From assembly GCA_964404065.1 (NCBI GenBank), contig CAYOIP010000014.1:1-25359 (forward strand): a stretch of DNA of 25,359 nucleotides, in the 5' to 3' direction. The notes beneath the pieces were generated by a model, which saw only the letters and a program-made list of their open reading frames with translations, searched no databases and was not told the DNA's origin. This document shows, piece after piece, positions 16,158-25,359 of the stretch. The stretch is from UBA7396 sp964404065. GTDB taxonomy: Bacteria; Patescibacteriota; Gracilibacteria; BD1-5; UBA6164. Within the stretch, counting starts at the first letter, position 1; each line of letters begins with the position of its first letter. The position numbers and the translations under genes are program-made.

Positions 16158-17900
16158 TTATTTTTTCCTCCTCGTAAATTTATCTTTAATCCTCTTAGCT
16201 TCTTTTTCTCATAATTTTTCAAGTAATACCATATCCATCTCAGCTGATTCATCAAATAAATTCATCTCTATGTCTATTCAATGTTCTAATTTATATCTAT
16301 AATCTTCGTAGTTTCAATAACTTACAGTAAGTTCTCAGTCGCGAATTATCCACATTATATCAGCAATTTTATTTACAAAGTATCTATCGTGACTTATAAA
16401 TAAAACAGTTCATTTATATTTTGAAATAGCTTTTTCTAGGGATTCTCTACTGTCATAATCAAGGTGATTTGTAGGTTCATCAAGTATTAAAAAGTTTGAT
16501 TCTTTTTGTCATAAAATTGCAAATAATACTTTTGAAATTTGTCATCCAGATAAATACTTTACTGGCTTATCAATACATTCTCTTGGTAAAAGATAATAAT
16601 TTAAATATCAAGTCAAAGTTTGGTCTTCCATATGAATTCAATGACGTAAAAAATTTTCTCTTAGCGTTTTTTCTTTTTCAAGTTCCTCATGAAGTTGGCT
16701 ATAATAAACTATTTTAACTCATTTTCATCTTGTAAATATTCAGTCTAAAACTTCAAGTTGTCACATAATAGTTTTAAGTAAAGTTGATTTTCAAACTCAA
16801 TTTTCTCAAACTATTCAAACTCTTTGTCATTTATTTAAATAAAGTTCATTTATAAAAAATAAAGGCTCTTTTCTACCAATAAATACTTCTTTGAAATACA
16901 AAATTCTTTCATTTTCATCACCAATATAATCAAAAAAGAATTTTGGTGTTGGTGGAATATATGGTTTATCAAGTTTTTCAAGTCTTTCAAGAGCTTTTTC
17001 ACGACTTGCAGCAAAACCTGCACGACTTCAAGCTCTAAAACGATTTATAAGATTTTCCTCTTTTTTAATAAATTCTTGTTGTCTTTCCCATTCTTCTATC
17101 TTCTTTTCTTCTACTTTTTCTCTTTCTTCTACATATTTAGAATAATTACAGTGATAAAAATTTATCTGTCTTGCTGGCTGAAGCTCAAAAGTTTTCTTGC
17201 AGGTTTTATCAAGAAATTCTCTATCATGGGAAATAATCAAATATCCATTTCACCATTTATTTTGTAAATATGATTCAAGCCATTCAACGGATTTCATATC
17301 TATAAAATTTGTAGGTTCATCAAGACAAAGTATATCTGGTGATTCAACAAGTATTTTACAAAGCGCTACTTTTGTTCTTTCTCAACCTGAAATTTCACTT
17401 AATTTTTTATCAAGTAAGTGAAGTATTTGCATACCATTAGCAACATTGTGAATTTGATTATTATAATTATATCATCAAACATTATTAAATTGTTCTAAAA
17501 GGGAAGTATATGTTTCAATTAGATCCATATTCCCCCCTCTACCTCAAGGGAGAGGGGCAGGGGGTGAGGGCTGATTCATCTCTCTCTCAACTTCCTCCAA
17601 TTCTTTCTCCATTTTACAAATATCTTTAAAACCATCTTTTATTTCTTGTCTGACAGTTTTATTTTCATCATCTGAGTAAATTTGTGATAAATATCAAATT
17701 GAAATATTTCCTACATTTTCTATTTGTCAGTCAAAATCACCAATTTCTCAAGTTATGATTTTCATCAATGTTGTTTTTCAAACTCAGTTTCATCCAACAA
17801 GTGCTATAGAATCATTTTCATTTAAAATAAAATCGATGTCTTTCAATATAATATTTCCATCAACTTCGTATTTATCTATTTTTATTCTTAAGTGTTTCAT
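16158..17900 (-). CDS. ABC-F family ATPase
   Basis: A 580-aa soluble protein with two ABC domains and no membrane segment. ABC1 has GGNGVGKT (36-43), LSEISGGERTKVAL and CLDEPTNFID. ABC2 has GENGVGKST, KYLSGGQISKV and LILDEPTNHLD, followed by LFISHDRYFVN. A charged linker rich in Glu and Lys between the domains (KYVEEREKVEEKKIEEWERQ region) is the typical ABC-F P-site tRNA-interaction linker. ABC-F proteins act on ribosomes, in translation-factor or ribosome-protection roles; which one applies here is unknown. Residues 111-123 (PSPPAPLPGGRGG) are a palindromic-repeat insertion in the ABC1 arm region. It is transcribed leftward with the RNA methyltransferase gene. AGGAGG near its 3' end encodes Arg-Arg and lies too far from the next start to be a ribosome binding site. 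Confidence 0.93.
17531..17570 (-). repeat. Palindromic repeat inside the ABC-F gene
   Basis: A G+C-rich hairpin (CCCCCTCTACC arm against GGGAGAGGGG) followed by CAGGGGGTGAGGG. The 22 bases at 17549-17570 are identical to 3960-3981, the right flank of the recG insertion, although the two host genes are on opposite strands. Confidence 0.85.
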
Positions 17901-17926
17901 AAAAAATTTTATTTTTAGTAAATTTC

Positions 17927-17936
17927 TGCTATAATA
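17927..17936. promoter_or_regulatory. Back-to-back promoter core between the ABC-F and MFS genes
   Basis: TGCTATAAT (17927-17935) is an extended -10 for the rightward MFS gene. The complement of 17931-17936 is TATTAT, a -10-like hexamer for the leftward ABC-F gene. The whole divergent spacer is only 63 nt, so both promoters must share this space. Confidence 0.5.
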
Positions 17937-17963
17937 TGGAAAATTTAATTTTTATCAAAATTT

Positions 17964-19559
17964 ATGAGTAATTTTATAACACTTGAAAGTGAAGAGAATA
18001 AAATAAAATTAAAAAATTTATTTTTAGTATCAATATTTATTTGATTTATTTGGATTTTATTTCATTTTACTATAATTTTTTTCTTTTGACTTGTTTTACA
18101 ATCAGCAATACTTGTTTGACTTGTTTTATGAATTTGAAATTTTTTTGCTTTACTTATTGATATTCCAGTTTGAGTTTTACAAAAATATATAAAAGCTAAA
18201 ACTTTTTTACTTATTTGAACTTGATTTATATTTTTATCATTATTAATATTTTTAAAATTTATTTATTTTTGATGAATATGATGAGAGTTTTCATCTCAAA
18301 CATCTTGAGATAGTTGAGTTATTTCTCTTTTATGAAATTTTTTATGAAGCTCTTTTAATATAATTTTGTTATTAATTTTATCAATTTTGTATTGAGTGAT
18401 AAAAGAATGTTTTGATGTAACAACTTTTAGTTATATTTTTAATAATTCTTCTCCAAGTGAATATGCTAAACTTATTTCAAAATACAATATAAATTTTTGA
18501 ATATGAGCTTTGATTTGATTACTTTTATCTTGAATATTACTTACATTTAAGCTAAAAATCGCAATTTTTATATTTATGATTTTTGTTTGAATTTTTATTT
18601 GGTTTATTATTACATATTTTGATAATTCTCAAAAAAGCATAAATTTAGAAGATTTTAAAAAATTAAAAAATATAAAACTTGATGTAATTGATCTAGATTT
18701 AAATAAAAAAACTGAACAAATTATTTCAAAAATTACAACAAAAAATTTGATAAATCTTTCTCGTCATACAAAAATTATTTTACTTAAACCAGTTGAAGTA
18801 AAAGAGAAAATTGATTATAAAGAGATTTATAATTTTACACTTGAACAACTTTTGAGATTTAGAGATATTTTTCTAAAAAAACCTTTTAATATTCTTATTA
18901 TTTGGGTAATTATTTTGATTTTACAATTTTGATTTTGGGATACTTTTGTTGCAACTTTTCAAATAGAATTTTTAAATAAAGTAATAAATATAAATACAAA
19001 TAGTGCTTTAATATCACAAAGTTGATGATTAATTACTTGATATGTATTATTATCAATTTTGATTTTACCAGCATATTTACTACAATCTTTTTTTATAAAT
19101 TTATCAAAAAAGATCTGAGTATATAAAGTTGTTATGTTTTGATTAATTTTGTCTTCAATTTCACTTTTTCTATTTTGAATTGTTAGTTGAATATATTTTG
19201 TTTTATTATTTTGAATATTAAACAGTGTCTGATATGCAGCAGTTATGCCAATTACTCAAGCAACTTTTTGAGAAATTTACAACATAGAATATGCAAAAAA
19301 ATACTCTTTACATGAGATAGATACAACTATTTCAGCGGCACCCTTAAAAATTATTTTAAATTTTGCAAATGTTATATGACTTGTTTTTTGATGAATATTA
19401 GTTTGAATACTATGATTTAATTGATTTTTTATATTTTTCTCACTTGTTATGTTTTGAATTCTTGTTTGGAGTTTTTTAAATATGAAAAATTTTTCTTTAT
19501 TTTGAAATAATAACTCAGACAAAAAAATAGAGGACGTTATTGACCCCGATTTTATATAG
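17964..19559 (+). CDS. MFS-like multi-pass membrane transporter
   Basis: A 531-aa, strongly hydrophobic protein with about 12 predicted membrane helices in two halves. A polar central loop of roughly 85 residues separates them (from FDNSQKSINLEDF to RFRDIFLKKP, about residues 220-305). The pattern of Gly-rich helices (FIGFIWILFHFTIIFFFGLVLQ at the start), a D-I-P-V-G-V motif after helix 2 and Y-G-V-I-K-E in the first half resembles the major facilitator superfamily. Substrate unknown. A very large share of glycines in the membrane helices is TGA. It is divergent from the ABC-F gene and converges on the Cys-rich small gene with 1 nt between stop codons. Assignment to MFS is by topology and motif resemblance only. 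Confidence 0.7.
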
Positions 19560-19560
19560 A

Positions 19561-19770
19561 TTAAACATGTTGTGATAAAGTTTCTGATTTATTTCATAAT
19601 ATTTTAAATCTTAAATTACGAGTTTTTCATATATCTCATCTTTCTAGTGTTCTATCAAATTGTTCTAGCATTTTCACCATAGCATCTTCAACTTTACATG
19701 ATAATCAACATTTTCAACATCATCAATCAGTATGACATTTTAATGTAATAGGATTTTCAACTAATCTCAT
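19561..19770 (-). CDS. Small Cys-rich protein, unknown function
   Basis: A 69-aa frame seen only when TGA is read as Gly: MRLVENPITLKCHTDGGCG, KCGLSC and then a charged helical part ending LSQHV. Four Cys in the pattern C-x5-C-x2-C-x3-C plus one His near the N-terminus suggest a metal (zinc or iron-sulfur) site. It converges tail to tail with the MFS gene. No membrane segment or signal peptide is seen. Codon style (TGA glycines, AGA arginines) matches the surrounding genes, which supports it as real. I do not recognise a family. Confidence 0.6.
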
Positions 19771-19838
19771 ATTTTAAATTTTAATAATTAAACTAAAAAA
19801 ATTTTAATATATGTTTTTTAAAAAATCAAATTTTTTAA

Positions 19839-19866
19839 TTGTTTTTTTACAAAATTCAAATACACT
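19839..19866 (+). promoter_or_regulatory. Possible promoter of the M23 peptidase gene
   Basis: TTGTTT (19839-19844) and TACACT (19861-19866) are spaced by 16 nt and lie 33 nt before the start codon, in the 128-nt gap after the divergent Cys-rich gene. The match is weak in very A/T-rich DNA. Confidence 0.3.
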
Positions 19867-19898
19867 AAAAAAAATTTAGATTTTAAGAATTTTTAAAA

Positions 19899-21869
19899 AT
19901 GAACAATAAAATAAAAATATTTTTAACTCTTTTTTTTGTATTTTTTGTAAAGTTTGCATCGGCTGAACTTTATTATCCAATTGCTGAAATGAGTAAAGTT
20001 GATTGTAGATTTCAAGATTTTTCAACTTTGTGATGAGATTGTAAAATGCAATTACCAATTCTAAATACGAAAGATTATACTAAATACAAAAATGATTACA
20101 GTTTGTATAGAAGAGTTTATACAGTTTTATGGTGATCAACTTATAATTATGGTTGGGATGTAGGGAATTGAGGACATCAGGGAGTTGATATAGCAACAGC
20201 AAAATGAACACCAGTTTATGCTATTACTGACTGAAAAATAGTTTTAGCTTCAAATATAGCTTGACGGGGAAATACTGTAAAAGTAGAACATATAATTAAT
20301 TGAAGAAAAATTTATGCAAATTACGCACATCTTTCAAAAATAGACGTTTCAGTTTGAGATAGTGTAAAAGCAAAAACTAAACTTTGAGAAGTTTGAAATA
20401 CTTGAAATAGTTACTGAAATCATCTACATTTTCAAATAGATTTAGCAGTTTCTGGTGCCGGACCACGGTATCGGTCAAATTGCAGTGAAAAAAATTATGA
20501 CAACATAATTAATTCTTCAGTTTGTTTTAATCAGTTAAATACAAACACAATAGACCCACTTTTATTTTTGGAAACTGCATGAGCTATCATAAAACCTACA
20601 ACTATAGAAAAACCACAAACTCAAAAAATTTCTCAAAGCTGACTTTTGTCTAGAGAAGAAATATTAAAAATGGAAATTCAGGAGTTTTTAAAAAAATATA
20701 GCGTAAAAATAAATGTAGTAAATTTATGATGAAATATAGAGCTTTGAAAAACTTGAACTTTTAGAATTACTGTAACAGATAAAAGAACTAAAAGACCATT
20801 TACTTGAAGTTTTCCAGGAAGTTTAAATTTCAAATATGACTGAAATAGATTTAGTATATCTCCAACTTGAATTTTACAAATTGATAAATGAGTTAGAGAT
20901 TTCAAAATAACTCCAAAAATGTCTTGAAAAATGACTTTAAGCATTTATATCTGAGAAACTTTTTTCAAAAAAATAAGTTTTTGAGTTTTTGATACAAAAA
21001 AATCAATTATCCCAACTTCATCTATTTTATCTATTTCAAAAAATAATGTAGTTTGAGAATCTAAAAAATGAATTTTATATTTCAAAGACAATTATTGAAA
21101 TAATATTTTATGATTTAAGTTTGATGGAAATTTTACACTAACTTCTGATAATAAAACTGTAAAATTTTGTCTAAAAAAATGAAAAACTATAAAAGATTTA
21201 ACAAAAACTTATAACACAGTTTGTCCTGAAAATTCCTATAAAACTGATTTAACTTTTAGTTATTCTGATACAATTTCCTGAATACTTATTTTTGATTACA
21301 AGGTTTTAAATCTTTGAGCAAATACTATAAGTGTTTCAAATTCTTCAAAATCAATTTATTCAAGCAAGATTTCTTGAATTATTCCAAATTGATTAGAACT
21401 AACTTATCCGTATTATGATAGTTTTTTAAATATTTCAAAACTATGAATTGTAACTTGAATAAGTAAATGATATTTCCTTCAAGATAGGGATTTATCAACT
21501 CTTGACTGAATAAGTTTTGTAAAAAATCTTTTAAATTATAAATTATTAAAATGTGGAAGTGATGCAAATTGTAGAAATAAATATTTAGAAAGTATTTCAT
21601 CTATTCAGTCAGAACAAACGAGTAAATATGAGTATTTTACTAGATGAGAATTTTTAAATTTGATTTGAAAATATGTTCCATTAAATGAATATACCCTGTG
21701 AGATAATATAGTTTTTAGAGATTTAGATGAAAATATGCAAAAATATGCAAAAAATATTTTAAAAAATAACACTTGGCAAGATTATTTCGGGGAAACTAGG
21801 TATTTTCAACCAAAGAAAAATATTACTAGGTGAGAATGAGCTTTTTTAATAGATAGTGTTTTAAAGTAG
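19899..21869 (+). CDS. Secreted M23 (LytM-type) peptidase with a C-terminal SLH-like region
   Basis: A 656-aa protein. It has a signal peptide (residues 1-22, cut likely after FASA). The M23 zinc metallopeptidase domain is at about 70-230, with H93-x3-D97 (HQGVDIA), H144 (YAHLS) and HLH at 175-177 (GNHLHFQI); all metal and catalytic positions are present. Such enzymes cut peptidoglycan cross-bridges. A long beta-rich middle (about 260-560), perhaps Ig-like modules, follows. The end (about 580-656) resembles an S-layer-homology repeat: YFTRGEFLNLIGKYV, then FRDLDENMQKYAKNILKN, then FQPKKNITRGEGAFLIDSVL. SLH repeats anchor proteins to cell-wall polymers. It stands alone, followed by a terminator. 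Confidence 0.88.
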
Positions 21870-21953
21870 GTTTTAAAAAAATAATTTTTTAACACCAAAT
21901 AAAAAAATCTTTGAAAAATTAATAAAAAATTAATATCTCATAATTATAGTTAA

Positions 21954-21988
21954 AAGTTGATAATGAAAATTATCAGCTTTATTTTTTA
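21954..21988 (+). terminator. Intrinsic terminator after the M23 peptidase gene
   Basis: AGTTGATAAT (21955-21964) pairs with ATTATCAGCT (21969-21978) with one wobble, followed by a T-rich tract. It lies 85 nt after the stop in an otherwise featureless A/T-rich spacer. Confidence 0.65.
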
Positions 21989-22047
21989 ATCTTTTTATCT
22001 ATGGATAAACACTTTTTAAACTATATTTATTTTTTAATTTTTATATT

Positions 22048-24756
22048 ATGAAAAAAATAATTTTATTGTTGCTGATATTTCTAAATCTTTGATTATCAGT
22101 GTATGCTTCTGATTATATAATTTATACAAACTGAAATGATTCAAATAAATTATACCGTAAAAATATAGATGATAGTTCAAACGGAACTGGTATAACATCA
22201 AATGAAGCATTTTACCCATCATATTCTCCAGATGGAAATTATATAATTTATTCAAATTGATCAGATGCGCCTATTTACCGTAAAAATGCAAATGATAATT
22301 CAAACGGAACTGCTATAAATAGCGTAGTAAGCTATAATGCAGTTTATTCACCAGACTGACAATATATAATTTACGCAAATAATAATGATTGAGATAAATT
22401 ATATCGTAAAAATGCAAACGATACTTGAAACTGAACAGCTATCAATAGTGTATCAACATATGCTCCAGTCTATTCACCAGACTGAAACTATATCATTTAT
22501 ACAAATCAAAATGATTGATGGAAACTCTATCGTAAAAACGCAAACGATACTTGAAACGGAACTGCTATCAATACTGTTGAATCTTGGTGATGAAAATATT
22601 CACCAAATTGACAATATATAGTTTATTCAAACTGAGCTGATTGATATAAACTTTATCGTAAAAATGCAGGTGATACTTGAAACGGAACTGCTATAAATAA
22701 TGTTATGTCTGATTCTCCAGTTTATTCATCAGATGGAAATTATATAATTTATACAAATTATGATGATTGATATAAACTTTATCGTAAGAATGCAAACGAT
22801 TCATCTAATGGAGTTGCTATAACATCTGTAGAATCTTATTATGTAGCATCTTCTCGGTATAGTTCATTTATCCAGATTCCAACAAATCTAAAACAATTTG
22901 TAAAACTTCCAGAAGCTCCAACTTTAGAACCACAAGAAATACCTCTTGCAACTAAAGTTTGAAAATTTCAGTCCGGAACTTGAATCATCTTGTCTGCAAA
23001 TATTTCAAATACTTGATCAAGCCAAGTAAGACTTGCAGTTGATGTGTATAGATTATGACAAACAACTCCAACACAGAGATATTATAGTTCTTATTTTTCT
23101 TCTTGAACTTGAGAAGTAATTGTTCCATATTCATGATTGTGAGATGGAAAATATTTCTGGAAAGCAAGAACTGAAGTGAATGGAGGTTGATATAGTGATT
23201 GGGTGAATTATGAAAATGGTTATGCTTGGGAATATGATTTTACTTATTTTAGTGGATTTGAACCTTATCCTTATGGGTATAAGTTTTGGAATAATTATGT
23301 GGAATCTTGAACTTTGAGTGGTTCAGTTATCAGCTATTTTGATACAAATTTTCCATTTTATCACAGAGAAATAGTAAATGGAAATAAATGGAATTTATTT
23401 GATAATACTTTTAATACAACATCTTTCACTAATAATGAAAGAAAGAAAATGGATATTTTTGAAGCCCTTTGACTAGATAAAGAAGATAGTTTGAGTAATT
23501 GATCTTGTCACTGAATGGCAGTTTCAGCAGCTATGCAATATAGTCATTCGTGATTTTTAAATAATTATTTTTCATGATTTTATAACCAAATATGAAGTTG
23601 AGATATATGGCACAATATAAATGCTCCAAAAACTAGTTGAAGTGCAAAATGGAACAACTATAATAATACTTTAAGTACTATTTTAAGTTTTCAATTATCA
23701 CAAAATAGCGTAAATTCTCGTAGTGTAAAAGCAAATTGAATTACTGATTTAGATGATATAATATATGAATTACAAAATAATCCTAACAAAACATATATTT
23801 TATCATTTTTCGGAACAAAAATGGTAGAAGATACAAATTGAAATAATGTAGAAGAATCAGTTTGACACTCTGTAGTTCCATATAAAGTTCAGTGAAATAA
23901 AATATATTTTTGGGATAATAATGTTCCTTATCCATATACTGATATGTGATTAGCGAATAATCAGTATGTAACATATTTTAATGATTGAACTTGGGAAGTA
24001 AATTGATATAAGTACGATATTATTAGAAATAGTTGATGGACTTCTTTTACAAAAGCTGTTCTTGTTAATATAGATGATTTATATAATTGATGACAAAAAT
24101 CTCCTCCAATATGATTTAATGATAATGATTGGTTATTTAGTTTATCATGAAGCGCAGATGTGATAGTAAAAGATAGCTTATGAAGAATATCATGATTCTC
24201 AAATTGAGAAATACTTGAATGAATTCCATGAGTTGATGTAATAACTCCTCTTAATGAAACTCTTGAAAATGATGTAACACAAAGAAGTTTCAAACAAATA
24301 TATTTACCTCAAAAACAAAATCTTGAAATAAGTATAATTTGAAAAAACTCAGAAAGTTATGATGCTATGATTGCATGATGAGACTATTATACAAAAATTG
24401 AATCAGTTGAAACTAGTTCATGAGAAATAGATAAATTCATATCGTCAAGAGAGAATCTAAAAATAGATTTTGACAATTCAAAGGATTGAAGCTATAATTT
24501 ACTGGTTGATAATTTTTATAACAACTGAACCTGAACAGTTTATATGTATGGTATGCCATCAATTGCAGAAAAACAAAATTATGATATAGATTGGAGTAAG
24601 GTAATAAATGACGATAATGACTCTGTTATCTATTCTATAGACTTAGATAATGATTGAGATTATGAAAATGATCAAAATTTGCCACCAATATACCAATACA
24701 TAATACCAGCAATGATGAGAACATCACAACCAACTCAACTAGAAGAAGAAAAATAA
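22048..24756 (+). CDS. Large secreted protein: six TolB-like beta-propeller repeats plus a papain-like cysteine peptidase region
   Basis: A 902-aa protein with a signal peptide (about residues 1-21). Residues about 22-267 are six repeats of about 41 aa with the consensus YSPDGNYIIYTN, then KLYRKNAND and NGTAIN, as in TolB/WD40-like propeller blades. After a linker (PEAPTLEPQEIPLATKV) comes a beta-rich, possibly fibronectin-like stretch (VRLAVDVYRLG, then GKYFWKARTEVNGG). Next is a region with SCHGMAVSAAMQYS (C487), VGHSVVPYKVQ (H607) and IYFWDNNVPYP (D623). This order and spacing matches papain-like (C39-like) peptidases, so Cys-His-Asp/Asn catalysis is proposed. A further beta domain ends the protein. 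Its partner or target is unknown. The gene is followed by a membrane-anchored small protein after 21 nt, a likely operon. Confidence 0.8.
22111..22848 (+). repeat. Six tandem ~125-bp coding repeats (propeller blades)
   Basis: Recurring DNA blocks containing CGTAAAAATGCAAACGAT and AACGGAACTGCTAT-type segments encode the six blades. The glycine of the SPDG turn is written GGA in blades 2 and 6 and TGA in blades 3-5, and glycines of the NGT turn alternate between GGA and TGA in the same way. Confidence 0.85.
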
Positions 24757-24809
24757 TATCATATAACTTCTTAGCAAATGAAAGTAAATAAATCACAAAG
24801 ACTTATAAT
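24755..24809 (+). repeat. 55-bp direct repeat, copy 1
   Basis: Identical to 25305-25359. It spans the intergenic leader and the first ten codons (MKVNKSQRLI) of the downstream gene. The two copies are exactly 550 bp apart. Confidence 0.95.
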
Positions 24810-25305
24810 ATCTATTTTACTTATACTAATAATAGCTTTGTTATTAGTTTTGTGATTTATTTTTAATAAAAAAGAAAAACAAGAAGAATTGATAAGAAAA
24901 CAAACAGAACAAGAAAATATAAAGATAGATGAATATAATTTCAAACAACTAGAAAAAGCAAAACCAATACTTGATAATATACCAAAAGATGCTAAGAAGT
25001 TTAAAACATTAAAAAAATTTAATGAATTATATAATGCATGAATAGAACCAATAAAAAATTGTTATTATGTAAGTAATTTAAATTGAAAGTATCCATATAT
25101 ATTTTGATTTAAACTTGAATCTGAAAAATATAAAAATAAATATTGAGAAAAATATTATGTATACCCTAATTATGATTTACCATTCACTCCATATTGTTGA
25201 TGAAGCAAGGACTGTCAAGATGATATTAATAAGTGATTTTTTCTTTCAGTAATTTCTTATCATTGTGATAGCGATAATAGTATGTTAAGAACAATCATTG
25301 AGTAA
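24778..25305 (+). CDS. Membrane-anchored protein of unknown function
   Basis: A 175-aa protein. A short basic start (MKVNKSQR) and one hydrophobic segment (about 9-29) are followed by a Lys/Glu-rich helical stretch (NKKEKQEELIRKQTEQEN). The extracytoplasmic part has four Cys (NCYYV, PYCGG, DCQDD, YHCDS) and many Tyr, suggesting disulfides. The overall plan, an N-terminal hydrophobic helix with a Cys-containing head, is like that of pseudopilin-type or signal-anchored surface proteins, but no family is recognised. It starts 21 nt after the large propeller/peptidase gene. Its leader and first codons are repeated at the window edge, so a second, paralogous copy follows. Confidence 0.75.
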
Positions 25306-25359
25306 ATATCATATAACTTCTTAGCAAATGAAAGTAAATAAATCACAAAGACTTATAAT
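25305..25359 (+). repeat. 55-bp direct repeat, copy 2 (at the window edge)
   Basis: An exact copy of 24755-24809, running to the last base of the window. Identity beyond the edge cannot be seen. Confidence 0.95.
25328..25359 (+). CDS. 5' end of a paralogue of the preceding gene (partial)
   Basis: ATG and the next nine codons (MKVNKSQRLI) are identical in DNA to the start of the 24778-25305 gene, with the same 22-nt leader beginning at the stop codon of that gene. It is cut by the window edge. It may be the second unit of a tandem array. Confidence 0.6.
   Translation, partial: MKVNKSQRLI

Noticed and set aside
16052..16255. Upstream-extended start of the RNA methyltransferase with an AGGAGG ribosome binding site
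   Set aside because: AGGAGG belongs to the last codons of the ABC-F gene and is about 28 nt from the ATG. The extension reads through the ABC-F tail in another frame and is not like the family's N-terminus.
22111..22848. CRISPR-like or other noncoding tandem array
   Set aside because: The ~125-bp repeats are in frame and encode propeller blades; there are no short identical repeats with unique spacers.
19277..24293. Several minus-strand frames of 60-110 codons, the longest at 23961-24293
   Set aside because: They lie antisense within the transporter, M23 and propeller/peptidase genes, show no domain features, and arise because TGA-rich coding DNA leaves the opposite strand open.
1..25359. 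Widespread frameshifted or nonsense-mutated pseudogenes
   Set aside because: Under the standard code all long genes look broken by TGA, but conserved motifs and frames continue across every TGA when it is read as Gly. Only TAA and TAG act as ends.
1..25359. UGA as tryptophan (Mycoplasma-type code 4)
   Set aside because: TGA falls on invariant glycines of P-loops, the ABC signature and repeat turns, positions where Trp is not tolerated.

Overview
This window comes from a very A+T-rich bacterium that reads UGA as glycine (translation table 25). It fits the candidate-phyla lineages Gracilibacteria (BD1-5/GN02) or Absconditabacteria (SR1); the sequence does not separate the two. In-frame TGA falls on invariant glycines: the first, second and third glycines of GITGTNGKT in the MurE-like ligase, the PriA-like P-loop GITGSGKT, DnaA GEVGLGKT and the ABC-F P-loops. 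In one repeat protein, the same repeat position is GGA in some copies and TGA in others. Read with the standard code every gene looks shattered; read with UGA=Gly the window holds intact, tightly packed genes. Starts are ATG behind A/T-only leaders, with no Shine-Dalgarno sequence visible before any of them.

Layout, left to right. 1-2500: the 3' end of an unknown gene, farnesyl-diphosphate synthase ispA, a small membrane-anchored Cys-containing protein, and a HicB/HicA-like toxin-antitoxin pair, separated by clear intrinsic terminators. 2552-7583: recG, a convergent MltD-like lytic transglycosylase, and dnaA. 7662-13688: a probable operon of a DUF4012 membrane protein with a His-rich head, a MurE-like ligase, dnaX and a short PriA-like protein, with gaps of 1-9 nt. 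13686-15315: a T-box riboswitch followed by single-chain glycyl-tRNA synthetase. 15350-17900 (minus): a SpoU/TrmH-type RNA methyltransferase and an ABC-F ATPase, divergent from an MFS-like transporter (17964-19559). Then come a tiny Cys-rich minus-strand gene, an M23 peptidase with an SLH-like end, a 902-aa secreted beta-propeller protein with a papain-like Cys/His/Asp region, and a membrane-anchored protein whose 5' end is repeated exactly 550 bp downstream at the window edge.

The most striking features are these. (1) A family of G+C-rich palindromic elements is inserted in frame inside four housekeeping genes (recG, dnaX, the ABC-F gene, the RNA methyltransferase gene). In recG one such insertion carries a complete DUF559/Vsr-like endonuclease domain between helicase motifs I and Ia, bounded by inverted copies of the palindrome. 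(2) A textbook T-box antiterminator/terminator lies upstream of glyS. Its tRNA-acceptor bulge UGGA matches a UCCA tRNA-Gly end, in an organism whose GlyRS must also charge the UGA-reading tRNA. The Stem I specifier codon could be GGA or UGA; I could not settle which. (3) The PriA-like protein ends after helicase lobe 1 with no remnant of lobe 2 downstream.

The proteins fall into three groups: replication and repair (DnaA, DnaX, RecG, PriA-like), cell envelope (IspA, MltD-like, MurE-like, M23, DUF4012), and translation (GlyRS, ABC-F, RNA methyltransferase). No tRNA, rRNA, CRISPR array or convincing oriC was found.
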